A stretch of 44,614 nucleotides of DNA from CAZKUR01 sp964556005 (GTDB lineage: Bacteria > Bacteroidota > Ignavibacteria > Ignavibacteriales > Ignavibacteriaceae), in contig CAZKUR010000029.1 of assembly GCA_964556005.1 (NCBI GenBank), positions 1-44,614 on the forward strand. The letters run 5' to 3'. The translations under genes and the position numbers were made by a program. Under the pieces are notes generated by a model that did no database searches, had not been told where the DNA came from, and was given only the letters and a program-made list of their open reading frames with translations. Of the stretch, positions 33,928-42,931 are shown in pieces; position 1 is the stretch's first letter, and the number at the start of each line of letters is the position of its first letter.

Positions 33928-36726
33928 TTAATTACTATCTTACTTCCGCTGTTAAGCTTATTCGGGCAGGACTCGCTCCAAACATTTCTCTCCGTAAGCA
34001 GAACCGGGGTTGAAAGTTTTGTAAATTCCCACCCTGAGTACGACGGGCGCGGAACAATTATTTTCATACTCGATACCGGTATCGATATGTCAATCGACGG
34101 TTTGCAGAAAACTTCAACCGGCGAAACCAAAGTAATTGATGTCCAAGATTTTACCGGGGAAGGCGATATAAATTATTATGACTGTGATGTCGATGAACAG
34201 GACGGAAAATATTATTTTGTTAATGAAGATAAAGATTACAAAGTAGCCGGCGCCGATAAGCTGAGTTATAAATCAACTGACGATAAATATTATATCGGTG
34301 CAATTGAAGAATCTTCATTAAAAAATTCGAATTCAAATTCGGAAGATTTGAACGGGAACGGGAAAACCACAGACAAATATTATTTTGTCGTATTCCAAAC
34401 TAAGGAAGGCGATAAAACCTTCTGGGTTGCCTATTTCGATACAAACGACAACGGTGATCTTTCAGACGAAAAGCCAATCAGAAATTACAAAGATAAATTC
34501 GATTACTTTCAAATCAAGAATGAAAAAGGTCTTCCGAAGCTTACATTCGCTTTGAACATTTTTCCTGAAGAGAAAAAAATAAACTTATTTTATGACGACG
34601 GCGCTCACGGTACTCACGTTGCCGGTATTGCCGCAGGTTATCACATCGGCAATACTTACCTTAACGGAATTGCACCCGGTGCAAAATTAATCGGGTTAAA
34701 AATCGGGAATAATAATTTTGCCGGTGGAGCAACAGTTACAGAAAGTATGAAGAAAGCTTTTCAGTATGCCGACAAAGTTTCAAAAGAAAGAAAAGAACCC
34801 TGCATTTTAAATATGAGCTTTGGTATAGGTTCCGAGATTGAAGGACGCTCCGACATGGAACAATTTCTTGACAAGTTGCTCAAAGACAATCATTACTTGT
34901 ATGTCTGCGTTGCAAACGGCAACGACGGGCCGGGTATATCCACAGCAGGACTTCCTGCATCGAGCAATTATATACTTTCATCCGGCGCTGTTTTAGCACA
35001 GGAAGTTGGAAGGGATTTATTCGGTACAACTTTAAAAAGAGATATCGTTCTTTATTTCAGCTCAAGAGGCGGTGAAGTCAGCAAACCCGATGTTTGTTCA
35101 CCCGGTGCATGTACTTCTACGGTTCCAAACTGGCAGCACGGCGACAGGTTCTGGGGAACAAGTATGGCATCTCCATATTCCACAGGCGTTGTTTCTTTAC
35201 TGATGAGCGCTATGGTTAAAGAATATCCGGCTGAGAAAATTCCTTCGCAGCTTGTTTTCAAAGCAATAAAAAACGGCGCTACCGAAATGGAAGGCTACAC
35301 TCCGCTGGATGAAGGTTCAGGTTACATAAATGTCGATAATGCTTATTCACTTTTGAAAAAATATATCGATGAAGGTGAAGTTAAAAATTTAGAGACTTAT
35401 TCGATATCTTCCTTTGCCCCCAATATGCCTAACGGCCGATCCGATAATTTATATATTAGAGACGGATCATATCTGAACGGGAATGAAACTTACAGCTACA
35501 CAATTAAAAGGAATAATTACCAGGACATTGATAAATTTTATAGAATATATAGAATTAAAAGCAACAGCGACTGGCTGATCCCGATTCAAAAGAAAACCTA
35601 TATACGAAATGATCAGAGCACAAATGTTACGGTTAAATTCGATATGAAGAAATTAACCGAACCCGGATTGTACGTTGGTAAAATATCCGGTGTAAGGGAT
35701 GATAAATCAAGAATGCCTGAGTTTTCAATGCTTGCAACTGTTGTAATTCCTTATAAGTTCAATCAATCGAATAATTACTCGCAAAGCTGGAATAATGATA
35801 CAATCGAACCGGGGATGATTAAAAGATTTTTCATCGAAGTGCCTGCAGGTTTTCCTGCACTTCATGTAGCATTAACTTCCATAAAAGATAAATATACATT
35901 TAGCAGGTTTAGGCTATTCGATCCTGATGGAGTCAATTTGTATTTGTCGCCCATGTTAATGTCGCAGCACGAAGGTAAAAATGTAGAAAAGAATTTTTAC
36001 AATCTCCGGCCTGGAGTTTATGAGCTTGATGTAGAGGGTTTCATCTTAGCTGATCAAAATTCGAATTACAACCTGTCTGCCCAATTTACAGGAATAGATA
36101 GAGTTGGAGATACACCTATTGATTCGGTAAATAATAATATTAAAGTTGTCAGCTCAAACGATTTAGCTCAAGCTTACAGCCTAAGCGGAAAAATTTTAGG
36201 CTACAGGGAAAATAAAGTAATTGAGCTTAAAGGAAAAAGTATGTATTCAATTCCTTTTACTTTTATGAAGGGAGAAGCGTCAAAAGAATTTACGGTAACT
36301 TTAAGCAAAGAGGATTTTAATAAAGTTACGGATTTCTCGATGCTGATTTACGATAAAGACGGAAAGGCTCTTGTAAAAGACGGTTTAAGCTATAGGGAAG
36401 GCTCGGTTTCAATCGATAATAAATTCAAATCCGATACTACGAATTTAACTTTTACATTGGTGCCTGCTTTTGCAAATGCTCCCGGGAAAATAACAATTTT
36501 CCTCAAGGAAGAAACCGATTTCGATAATCCTGTTGATATTTCCGTTAAGGATAACGGAAGAGCTTCTACAACTTTATATCCTGCAATTTTAAAAACACTG
36601 GATTGTGAGTTTTCAAAACCTGATATTGCTATTCCAAATGATTCAAACTTTTTCGGAAAAATCTATTTTGAATCTTCAGCTACGAAAAATATTGATTACG
36701 AACTTCCTATTTTATTCAACTTTTAG
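33928..36726 (+). CDS. S8 subtilase, tripeptidyl-peptidase II-like, start lost in gap
   Basis: About 930 residues are visible. The sequence opens inside a signal peptide (LITILLPLLSLFGQ), so only a few N-terminal residues are missing. The catalytic triad is Asp in LDTGID (codon 34072), His in GTHVAGI (codon 34615) and Ser in GTSMASP (codon 35161), with VANGNDGPG as oxyanion region. The 181-residue span between Asp and His contains YFDTNDNGDLS and is long for a subtilase; this and STVPNWQHG before the Ser match tripeptidyl-peptidase II. A C-terminal region of beta domains follows. It is secreted, probably acting on peptides or proteins in the periplasm. The OPT gene follows after eight to fourteen bases, depending on its start, so peptide release and uptake may be linked. 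Confidence 0.88.
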   Translation, partial: LITILLPLLSLFGQDSLQTFLSVSRTGVESFVNSHPEYDGRGTIIFILDTGIDMSIDGLQKTSTGETKVIDVQDFTGEGDINYYDCDVDEQDGKYYFVNEDKDYKVAGADKLSYKSTDDKYYIGAIEESSLKNSNSNSEDLNGNGKTTDKYYFVVFQTKEGDKTFWVAYFDTNDNGDLSDEKPIRNYKDKFDYFQIKNEKGLPKLTFALNIFPEEKKINLFYDDGAHGTHVAGIAAGYHIGNTYLNGIAPGAKLIGLKIGNNNFAGGATVTESMKKAFQYADKVSKERKEPCILNMSFGIGSEIEGRSDMEQFLDKLLKDNHYLYVCVANGNDGPGISTAGLPASSNYILSSGAVLAQEVGRDLFGTTLKRDIVLYFSSRGGEVSKPDVCSPGACTSTVPNWQHGDRFWGTSMASPYSTGVVSLLMSAMVKEYPAEKIPSQLVFKAIKNGATEMEGYTPLDEGSGYINVDNAYSLLKKYIDEGEVKNLETYSISSFAPNMPNGRSDNLYIRDGSYLNGNETYSYTIKRNNYQDIDKFYRIYRIKSNSDWLIPIQKKTYIRNDQSTNVTVKFDMKKLTEPGLYVGKISGVRDDKSRMPEFSMLATVVIPYKFNQSNNYSQSWNNDTIEPGMIKRFFIEVPAGFPALHVALTSIKDKYTFSRFRLFDPDGVNLYLSPMLMSQHEGKNVEKNFYNLRPGVYELDVEGFILADQNSNYNLSAQFTGIDRVGDTPIDSVNNNIKVVSSNDLAQAYSLSGKILGYRENKVIELKGKSMYSIPFTFMKGEASKEFTVTLSKEDFNKVTDFSMLIYDKDGKALVKDGLSYREGSVSIDNKFKSDTTNLTFTLVPAFANAPGKITIFLKEETDFDNPVDISVKDNGRASTTLYPAILKTLDCEFSKPDIAIPNDSNFFGKIYFESSATKNIDYELPILFNF

Positions 36727-36740
36727 AGGGCTAATTGATT

Positions 36741-38726
36741 ATGAGTGAAGCAAATAACAACCAGAACTTCCAGGGATTACCCGATAATGCTTACACGGAG
36801 CTGAAGCCGGGTGAGGAATATTCTCCTATAATGCCTCCCGGTAAAGTTGTGCCTGAAGTAACTCCGTATTCGGTAATAACCGGAGTGATCATGGCTGTGA
36901 TTTTTTCTGCGGCTGCTGCTTACCTTGGATTAAAAATCGGGCAAGTATTTGAAGCGGCAATCCCGATTGCAATTATAGCTGTCGGGCTTTCGGCTTCTGC
37001 TAAAGTAAAAGGGGCTTTAGGACAGAACGTCATTATTCAATCTATCGGTGCTGCTTCGGGAGCAGTTGTCGCAGGTGCGATTTTTACTATTCCGGCGATA
37101 TATATTCTTAATTTGCATGCAGACTTCTTTAAAATATTTTTAGCGTCGTTATTCGGCGGAATACTCGGTATACTTTTCCTGATACCATTTAGAAAATATT
37201 TTGTCAGCGATATGCATGGTAAATACCCCTTCCCTGAAGCAACCGCAACTACCGAAGTTCTTGTGGCCGGTGAAAAAGGCGGCAAGCAGGCGCTTGTTTT
37301 AATCACAAGCGGTATAATCGGCGGATTGTATGACTTTATAGTTGCCTCATTCGGATGGTGGAGCGAAGTTTTTTCCTCAAGAGTAGTTCCCTTCGGAGAG
37401 AAACTCGCCAGTGAAACAAAGATGGTATTCAAGATAGATATCGGCGCCGCGGTTACAGGCCTTGGCTACATCGTCGGGCTTAAATATGCAGCGATTATTT
37501 GTGCTGGTTCCTTTGTTTCATGGTATCTGCTGATTCCTCTTGTATCATATTTCGGGCAGGGATTGGCAAGCCCCATGGGAGCAAATGTAACCCTGTTGAT
37601 TAAAGATATGTCGCCCGAACAGATTTTCAGCAATTATGTTCGTCATATCGGAATCGGCGGAATTGCAATGGCTGGCGTCATAGGAATTATTCGTTCCTCA
37701 AAAGTAATTGCATCTGCATTCTCAATTGCTGCGAAAGAAATTTTCAGCGTGAAGAAAGCTGTTGAAGACAAGCTGAGAACTCACCGCGATATGACAATGA
37801 AAGTTATAGCAACCGGGATAGTTTTAACTGCAATTGCAATATTTATTTTCTTCTATTTAGGTGTTGTTAATACTTTTACTTATGCTTTAATCGGACTGCT
37901 TATTGTATTGATCATTTCTTTCTTATTCACAACGGTTGCAGCAACGGCAATTGCTATTGTCGGAACAAACCCGGTTTCCGGTATGACGTTGATGACATTG
38001 ATACTGTCTTCGGTGATACTTGTATCTGTCGGTTTAAGCGGAACATACGGAATGGTTGCTGCTTTGCTAATCGGCGGTGTCGTTTGTACGGCACTTTCCA
38101 TGGCAGGTTCTTTTATTACAGATTTAAAAATCGGTTACTGGATTGGTTCATCTCCATATAAACAGGAAAGATGGAAATTTTTAGGCGCATTGGTTTCGGC
38201 TGCAACAGTGGGAGTTGTAATTTTACTTCTCAACAAAACTTACGGCTTTACAGGTCCCGAAGCTTTAGTTGCACCGCAGGCAAATGCAATGGCAGCAGTT
38301 ATTCAGCCTTTAATGGCAAACCAGCCTGCACCCTGGATGCTTTACATCGTCGGTGCATTGCTTGCATTGGTTTTAACTATGATAGATGTTTCGGCACTTG
38401 CATTTGCTCTCGGAATGTATATTCCGCTGCAACTTAACACTCCTCTATTGGTCGGCGGCTTGATTGCTCATTTCGTTTCAACAAGAAGCAAAGATGAAAA
38501 GCTCAATAATGCAAGAAGAGAAAGAGGAACGTTGATTGCTTCCGGTTTTATTGCCGGCGGAGCTTTAATGGGTGTAGTTAGTGCATTTTTAAGATACGAA
38601 GGATTTAACTGGGTAAACGTAGAATGGCAGGAATCTCATTCAGCCGAGTTGCTGGCTATAATTATGTTTGCGGCTTTGTGTGTTTATATGATCTGGGATT
38701 CTATGAGAGGTAAAGTAGAAGAATAA
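36741..38726 (+). CDS. OPT family oligopeptide transporter
   Basis: This protein of about 661 residues belongs to the OPT/YSL family, with roughly 15 hydrophobic helices and the blocks YSVITGVIMAVIFSAAAAYL and GKYPFPEATATTEVL. The family imports oligopeptides or metal chelates with protons. The ATG at 36741 is preferred over the TTG at 36735 because AGAGGG (36725-36730) is better placed for it. It follows the subtilase gene closely and ends in a strong terminator, so both are probably in one transcript. Confidence 0.92.
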   Translation: MSEANNNQNFQGLPDNAYTELKPGEEYSPIMPPGKVVPEVTPYSVITGVIMAVIFSAAAAYLGLKIGQVFEAAIPIAIIAVGLSASAKVKGALGQNVIIQSIGAASGAVVAGAIFTIPAIYILNLHADFFKIFLASLFGGILGILFLIPFRKYFVSDMHGKYPFPEATATTEVLVAGEKGGKQALVLITSGIIGGLYDFIVASFGWWSEVFSSRVVPFGEKLASETKMVFKIDIGAAVTGLGYIVGLKYAAIICAGSFVSWYLLIPLVSYFGQGLASPMGANVTLLIKDMSPEQIFSNYVRHIGIGGIAMAGVIGIIRSSKVIASAFSIAAKEIFSVKKAVEDKLRTHRDMTMKVIATGIVLTAIAIFIFFYLGVVNTFTYALIGLLIVLIISFLFTTVAATAIAIVGTNPVSGMTLMTLILSSVILVSVGLSGTYGMVAALLIGGVVCTALSMAGSFITDLKIGYWIGSSPYKQERWKFLGALVSAATVGVVILLLNKTYGFTGPEALVAPQANAMAAVIQPLMANQPAPWMLYIVGALLALVLTMIDVSALAFALGMYIPLQLNTPLLVGGLIAHFVSTRSKDEKLNNARRERGTLIASGFIAGGALMGVVSAFLRYEGFNWVNVEWQESHSAELLAIIMFAALCVYMIWDSMRGKVEE

Positions 38727-38750
38727 AAAAAAATAAAATTGAATAATTTT

Positions 38751-38784
38751 AAGACTGCCGTTTTAATGCGGCAGTCTTTTTTTT
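38751..38784 (+). terminator. Rho-independent terminator after OPT
   Basis: A perfect 10-bp stem, AAGACTGCCG (38751-38760) with CGGCAGTCTT (38769-38778), has an 8-base loop and is followed by a run of T. Confidence 0.93.
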
Positions 38785-39254
38785 GCTTGAATTTTTTAAA
38801 AGAAGAGTTTTTTTCTTGTCTTACGCACCGGTACACCCAAATTCATAGAGAAAATTTCCTTTTTATTAAAAATTATGCGGAGGTCAGGAGAAGGACTTTT
38901 TTGTCTAACAAACTCATTTCATTACTTTCGGATTAAAATAAATGCTTCACACCGTGTAATAAAATTTTGATTGAGATTTTAAATATAATACTATATGTTG
39001 CAATTGATTTTATGGATTCACCCTTAAGCAGCTTGTATTTATTCAGGTTTGGGGCTGACTAAAAATTTAAGTGGTGTAGGCTAAGCAGTAATAACCGCAA
39101 AAATATTTTATCAATGAACTTATTTAGGAGTATTATACTTATTATAATTTTTTTTAAAGCGCATCTAATTTCCTAAAATATTTGGCGAATAAAAAAAGGA
39201 TACAAACCTATTAGTAGATTCTGCAATGGTGTGTGAAAATCGACCTTAAAGAGG
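38785..39254. other. 470-base stretch without a gene
   Basis: AT-rich DNA. Short frames here have no SD and no domain. The end leads into the DinB pseudogene with its SD-like GAGGTTGG. Confidence 0.5.
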
Positions 39255-39260
39255 TTGGAA

Positions 39261-39662
39261 ATGGTACTCAGCGGATATGAAAATTGGAAAGTTAGCCCGG
39301 GTGCATTAAGCTTTGCGGAAGCAGCGAAACATTTGATTGATTCCGACAATTGGTTATTTGAAAAAATTAAAAACCCGGAAATTAAATCAATTGAAACAGA
39401 AACCGCTCATATAAAAAGCTGCAGCAGAGATAGATATAAAAAATTAATAAATGATCTCGAGGATTTACTGTAAATAAAAATAACGCTAATAAATAATTTT
39501 GATGAGAATCAGCTGAATACAATGATATTCGACGACAGGTTCGATTCCGATGTAAGCATTGCATGGATAATTTTACGCGGAAATTTGGACCATGAAATTC
39601 ATCACCGCGGACAGATTGCTGCATATATAAGAGTTTTAAAAGATAAAAATTTAATTGAATGA
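39261..39662 (+). pseudogene. DinB/DfsB family protein with an in-frame stop
   Basis: The reading frame starts at ATG 39261 (SD-like GAGGTTGG) and runs GYENWKVSPGALSFAEAAKHLI... to a TAA at 39471-39473. The same frame goes on for 62 codons with FDSDVSIAWIILRGNLDHEIHHRGQIAAYIRVLK, which holds the DinB C-terminal HxxHRGQ metal motif, and ends at TGA 39660-39662. The two parts join without a gap in frame, so one base change explains the break. A whole DinB of about 133 residues would result if the stop were a sense codon. A sequencing error at that base is the alternative. Confidence 0.78.
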
Positions 39663-39709
39663 AAAATTTTTACGATCTATTCATTACATAAAATATTCCG
39701 GAGAACTAA

Positions 39710-41245
39710 ATGTTTAGATCAGCCGTTTGCTTAATAATTTTTTTGTTTTCATCTAATACTTTTTTTGCCCAGGATTCTTTAGACAGCCTCATGTTCAAGT
39801 ACGGGTGGAAATTCTGGAATCAAAATGAAATCATTTTTGTACAGGGAAGACGTTGTGATGCCTACGGCGACAAGTTAAACAAAATCTATGATGAATGGAG
39901 ACGTAATCCTAAGCTTATCGTAAAATATGAAGATCAGCTCGACTTATCCGATTTGACAAATCATTTAAACTTCTTCGGTCCTATAAAATCGTATGAACAT
40001 TTGGCAAAATATTTACCCTCCGCTGTAATTATAACAAAGAACGGATTTAAGTTAGGGCCTTATACATTTAATGATTCTTTAGATGCAATCAGCTTGATCT
40101 CATCCGAATGTAATCGTCGATTTCAAATTGGTAATTCGTTCGAAGCAGCGCTATCCTTATGGACGACATTCCAGGATATTAGTCAATACATGATTATGCA
40201 AAATTATGCCATAACCCATCACGGATTTTTAAATAATGATAAATTCGACAAAGACAGACATTATGATGTTGCTGCGCTGAGAAATAAAAACTTAAAGAAA
40301 TTCGAAACAAAATATTATACATTTTATTATGATCCCGCCATTTTCATCAAGAATCAAAATATCGACAGCTTATTTTCTAATGAAGATGCAAAATTAAACA
40401 ATGTTATAAAGATATTGCACTTTAAATATCCCAAAAGAAAAATCCAATGCTTTTTGTATAAAGATCTTAAACAGAAATATTATATGTCTGCAACACCCGG
40501 CTTTGGAAATCCTTTTCCTATGGCATACCAAAATCATTCGGTTGGGTTCGGCCCGGTGGAACATGAAAGCATTCATATTTTAATGGGAAAAGCTTCCACA
40601 TTATTTTCTGAGGGTATTGTTGGATATTACTATTCGACAATAGACAGCATGGAATGGAAAAGGAATAAAGCAATCGTTTCGCAGCATTCCGGCTTCTCAA
40701 TGAAAGGTTTTTTAACTAGTTCCAACGATTTTGATTTTTCTCAGTTATCTTATGCAGCGTCGGCATTTTTTGCAAAATATTTAATCGATACTTACGGAAT
40801 CGACAAGTTTAAGTCAATTAGCTCATATACGGATCTAAAAAAAGGATTTAAAGAAGTATATAATAAAACTTTTGATGAAATTGCCGAAGGATGGGATAAA
40901 TATTATCAAAAAAACAAAATTAAATTGGGGCCGGAAAGAGAAATAATTTTCAAAGTAATTGCAGAGAATATCCCCGACACTTCCTCCGTTTATATTACAG
41001 GAGACAATTCACTGCTCGGGGAGTGGAATCCGGCGTCCATAAAATTGACAAAACAACGCAATGATACTTGGGTTAGAAAATTTAATTTCCCTGAAGGAAC
41101 AATTTTATACTATAAAATAACACGCGGCAGCTGGGGTATGGAAGCTCTTGATGAAAAAGGAAATGTCCCGCCTAATTCCGTTTATGAAGTAAAAGACGAT
41201 GATACAATAACAATTAAAATTAATAAGTGGAAAGATCAAAAATAA
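39710..41245 (+). CDS. Secreted HExxH protein with CBM20-like C-terminal domain
   Basis: This 511-residue protein has a signal peptide (about 1-20, cleavage FFAQ|D), an N-terminal region of unknown fold, a peptidase-MA-like zinc site HESIH (285-289) with LFSEGIVGYYY as the likely third-ligand helix, and a C-terminal domain from about 409 to 507. That domain (VYITGDNSLLGEWNPASIKL...) resembles the starch-binding CBM20 fold. A protease with a carbohydrate-binding tail may act on glycosylated or polysaccharide-bound substrates outside the cell. No close family is recognised. Confidence 0.75.
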   Translation: MFRSAVCLIIFLFSSNTFFAQDSLDSLMFKYGWKFWNQNEIIFVQGRRCDAYGDKLNKIYDEWRRNPKLIVKYEDQLDLSDLTNHLNFFGPIKSYEHLAKYLPSAVIITKNGFKLGPYTFNDSLDAISLISSECNRRFQIGNSFEAALSLWTTFQDISQYMIMQNYAITHHGFLNNDKFDKDRHYDVAALRNKNLKKFETKYYTFYYDPAIFIKNQNIDSLFSNEDAKLNNVIKILHFKYPKRKIQCFLYKDLKQKYYMSATPGFGNPFPMAYQNHSVGFGPVEHESIHILMGKASTLFSEGIVGYYYSTIDSMEWKRNKAIVSQHSGFSMKGFLTSSNDFDFSQLSYAASAFFAKYLIDTYGIDKFKSISSYTDLKKGFKEVYNKTFDEIAEGWDKYYQKNKIKLGPEREIIFKVIAENIPDTSSVYITGDNSLLGEWNPASIKLTKQRNDTWVRKFNFPEGTILYYKITRGSWGMEALDEKGNVPPNSVYEVKDDDTITIKINKWKDQK

Positions 41246-41447
41246 AGATTACGCAAATTTCGAAATCAATGCGGTAAAGGATATAGTCGTAGATAATACT
41301 TTTCAAATTTCACAATTCCTCATAATTTCAAACTGTGGAAGCCTATATCAACACGGAATTGAATTTAAATCAACAGCACATGTTAAATTGTTTGTTTGAC
41401 ATCCCCGACTATTATATCTATATTTGTAAGCTAAAATTTAAATATAT

Positions 41448-41520
<73 letters not shown>

Positions 41521-41528
41521 CTAAAGAA

Positions 41529-41560
41529 AAGCTTGGTTCGAATCGAGTCAAGCTTTTTTT
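41529..41560 (+). terminator. Terminator of the initiator tRNA
   Basis: AAGCTTG (41529-41535) pairs with CAAGCTT (41549-41555), and seven T in all end at 41560. The same hairpin returns after the third tRNA 3'-end copy at 42896-42927. Confidence 0.88.
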
Positions 41561-41571
41561 ACTTTTAGAAT

Positions 41572-41790
41572 ATAAAAACATATTATATTTATGTAATTCA
41601 AAGCAAAGAGGGCTATCTCTACAAGGGAATGACTGAAGACTTGATATTTCGGCTTAAACAACATAATGATAAATCGCTTTCATTCTGGACGAAAAGAGGA
41701 ACAGACTGGGAATTAGTTTATACTGAAGAATTTGAAAGCAAAACTGAAGCATTAAAAAGAGAAAGATGGTTAAAAACAGGGGTTGGTTGA
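41572..41790 (+). pseudogene. Decayed GIY-YIG nuclease
   Basis: The frame reads YYIYVIQSKEGYLYKGMTEDLIFRLKQH... and ...ALKRERWLKTGVG before TGA 41788-41790. These are the GIY-YIG motif and end motifs of the small UPF0213-type nucleases. The expected start ATG is ATA (41572-41574), and TGA sits where the Arg of GVGREYL would be (CGA in one base change). EYL follows in the same frame. Two lesions make a dead gene likely. Homologues are single-domain nucleases of about 80-100 residues. Confidence 0.75.
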
Positions 41791-41825
41791 GAATATTTAA
41801 CCAAGATTTTAAGCAAAAATAGGAT

Positions 41826-41877
41826 TAACCCGAAGGTTGTAGGTTCAATCCGCCGTGGCGGACTACCCCCGCTACTA
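41826..41877 (+). repeat. tRNA-fMet 3'-end copy 2
   Basis: It repeats the tRNA from the anticodon loop (TAACCCGAAGGTTGTAGG) to the acceptor end (CTACCCCCGCTACTA). The T-arm carries an inserted GC-rich palindrome (TCCGCCGTGGCGGA, one base from perfect). It lies after the GIY-YIG remnant and before the patatin gene. Confidence 0.85.
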
Positions 41878-41885
41878 GAATTAAG

Positions 41886-41912
41886 AAAGCCGAAATTAAA
41901 TTCGGCTTTTTT
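41886..41912 (+). terminator. Terminator after copy 2
   Basis: AAAGCCGAA (41886-41894) pairs with TTCGGCTTT (41901-41909) over a six-base loop, followed by T. It is unlike the terminators after copies 1 and 3. Confidence 0.88.
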
Positions 41913-42009
41913 AGTTTTAAATCAAAAACGGTTATTTTAATGCTGAATAATACTTGTTATACTTTGTAAAAGCATGCGAGAAAATTCAGCAAAAACATTA
42001 TTAAGAAGA

Positions 42010-42858
42010 ATGAAGAAAATAGGAATAGCTTTCGGCGGCGGCGGCGCAAGGGGTTTGGCTCATATATCAATGATTGAAGTTTTAGAAGAACTTGGTTTAA
42101 AACCATCTATTATTTCAGGTACCAGTATAGGTGCAATTATAGGTGTGTTTTATGCAGCAGGATACTCATCTCAAGAAATGAAAGCGATGTTAAACCGCTT
42201 ACTTTTTCCAAGAAACGATAAACCGTTCGATTTTCTCTGGAAATCGGATCTTGTAAAAATGTTTTCTATGTTTGATCCGCAGTTTTTTAAAAGCGGACTA
42301 ATGAAGGGTGATAGATTTTATAAATTTCTACAGGCAGAACTTGGCACCGAAACTTTTGAAGAACTGAAAATACCTTTAAAGATAGTGGCAACAGATTATT
42401 GGGAGAAACAAGAAGTTATATTCGATAAAGGGAAATTATTACCTGCAATAAGAGCAAGTTATTCTTTACCGGGATTATTAAGTCCGGTTAAAATTAAAAA
42501 TAGGATTTTGATCGACGGCGGAGTAGTTAACCCGCTTCCTTTTGATATTTTATTAAATGATTGCAACATTACGGTTGCTATAGATATTACGGCATATAGA
42601 ACAAGCAATGGAAAAGAATATCCTCCTACTTTTGAATCGGTTTTCACAACCTATCAAATAATGCAGAACTCAATAAATCAGCAAAAGATGAAATTTATAA
42701 AGCCCGATATTTATATCAGGCCGGAAATTTATGATGTACGTGTTTTCGATTTTTCCAAGCATGAATCGATATTTAAACAATCGGAAACTGCAAAAGAAAA
42801 ATTAAAGAGGGAACTGGAAAAACTAATGATTATTGAACCAAAACCTGCCGGGTTGTAG
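42010..42858 (+). CDS. Patatin-like phospholipase (RssA/NTE type)
   Basis: This protein of 282 residues begins with IAFGGGGARGLAH (oxyanion loop), GTSIGA (nucleophile Ser elbow GxSxG) and the catalytic Asp in DGGVVNPLP. These define a Ser-Asp dyad lipase or esterase on the membrane. The start at 42010 (MKKIGIAFGGGG) matches where the family begins; a start at 41974 would add 12 residues. Its TAG stop (42856-42858) lies inside the third tRNA 3'-end copy, so the insertion may have reset the end of the gene. Confidence 0.9.
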   Translation: MKKIGIAFGGGGARGLAHISMIEVLEELGLKPSIISGTSIGAIIGVFYAAGYSSQEMKAMLNRLLFPRNDKPFDFLWKSDLVKMFSMFDPQFFKSGLMKGDRFYKFLQAELGTETFEELKIPLKIVATDYWEKQEVIFDKGKLLPAIRASYSLPGLLSPVKIKNRILIDGGVVNPLPFDILLNDCNITVAIDITAYRTSNGKEYPPTFESVFTTYQIMQNSINQQKMKFIKPDIYIRPEIYDVRVFDFSKHESIFKQSETAKEKLKRELEKLMIIEPKPAGL

Positions 42859-42893
42859 GTTCAATCCGCCGCGGCGGACTACCCCCGCTACTA
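42851..42893 (+). repeat. tRNA-fMet 3'-end copy 3
   Basis: It starts at GGTTGTAGGTTCAA and ends at CCCCCGCTACTA. The T-arm carries a perfect palindrome, TCCGCCGCGGCGGA, so it is shorter on the left than copy 2. The stop of the patatin gene is inside it. Confidence 0.85.
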
Positions 42894-42895
42894 AA

Positions 42896-42927
42896 AAAGC
42901 TTGGTTCGAATTGAATCAAGCTTTTTT
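42896..42927. terminator. Terminator after copy 3, bidirectional
   Basis: AAAGCTTG pairs with CAAGCTTT, as after the real tRNA, and the loop segment GGTTCGAAT is nearly the same. A-runs on the left also let it end the MutS-family transcript from the right. Confidence 0.85.
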
Positions 42928-42931
42928 ATTT

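Noticed and set aside
38739..38936. A 65-codon frame after the OPT gene
   Set aside because: It lies over the terminator of the OPT gene and has no domain.
41826..41877. A second tRNA gene
   Set aside because: Only the 3' half is present, and the T-arm is broken by a palindrome.
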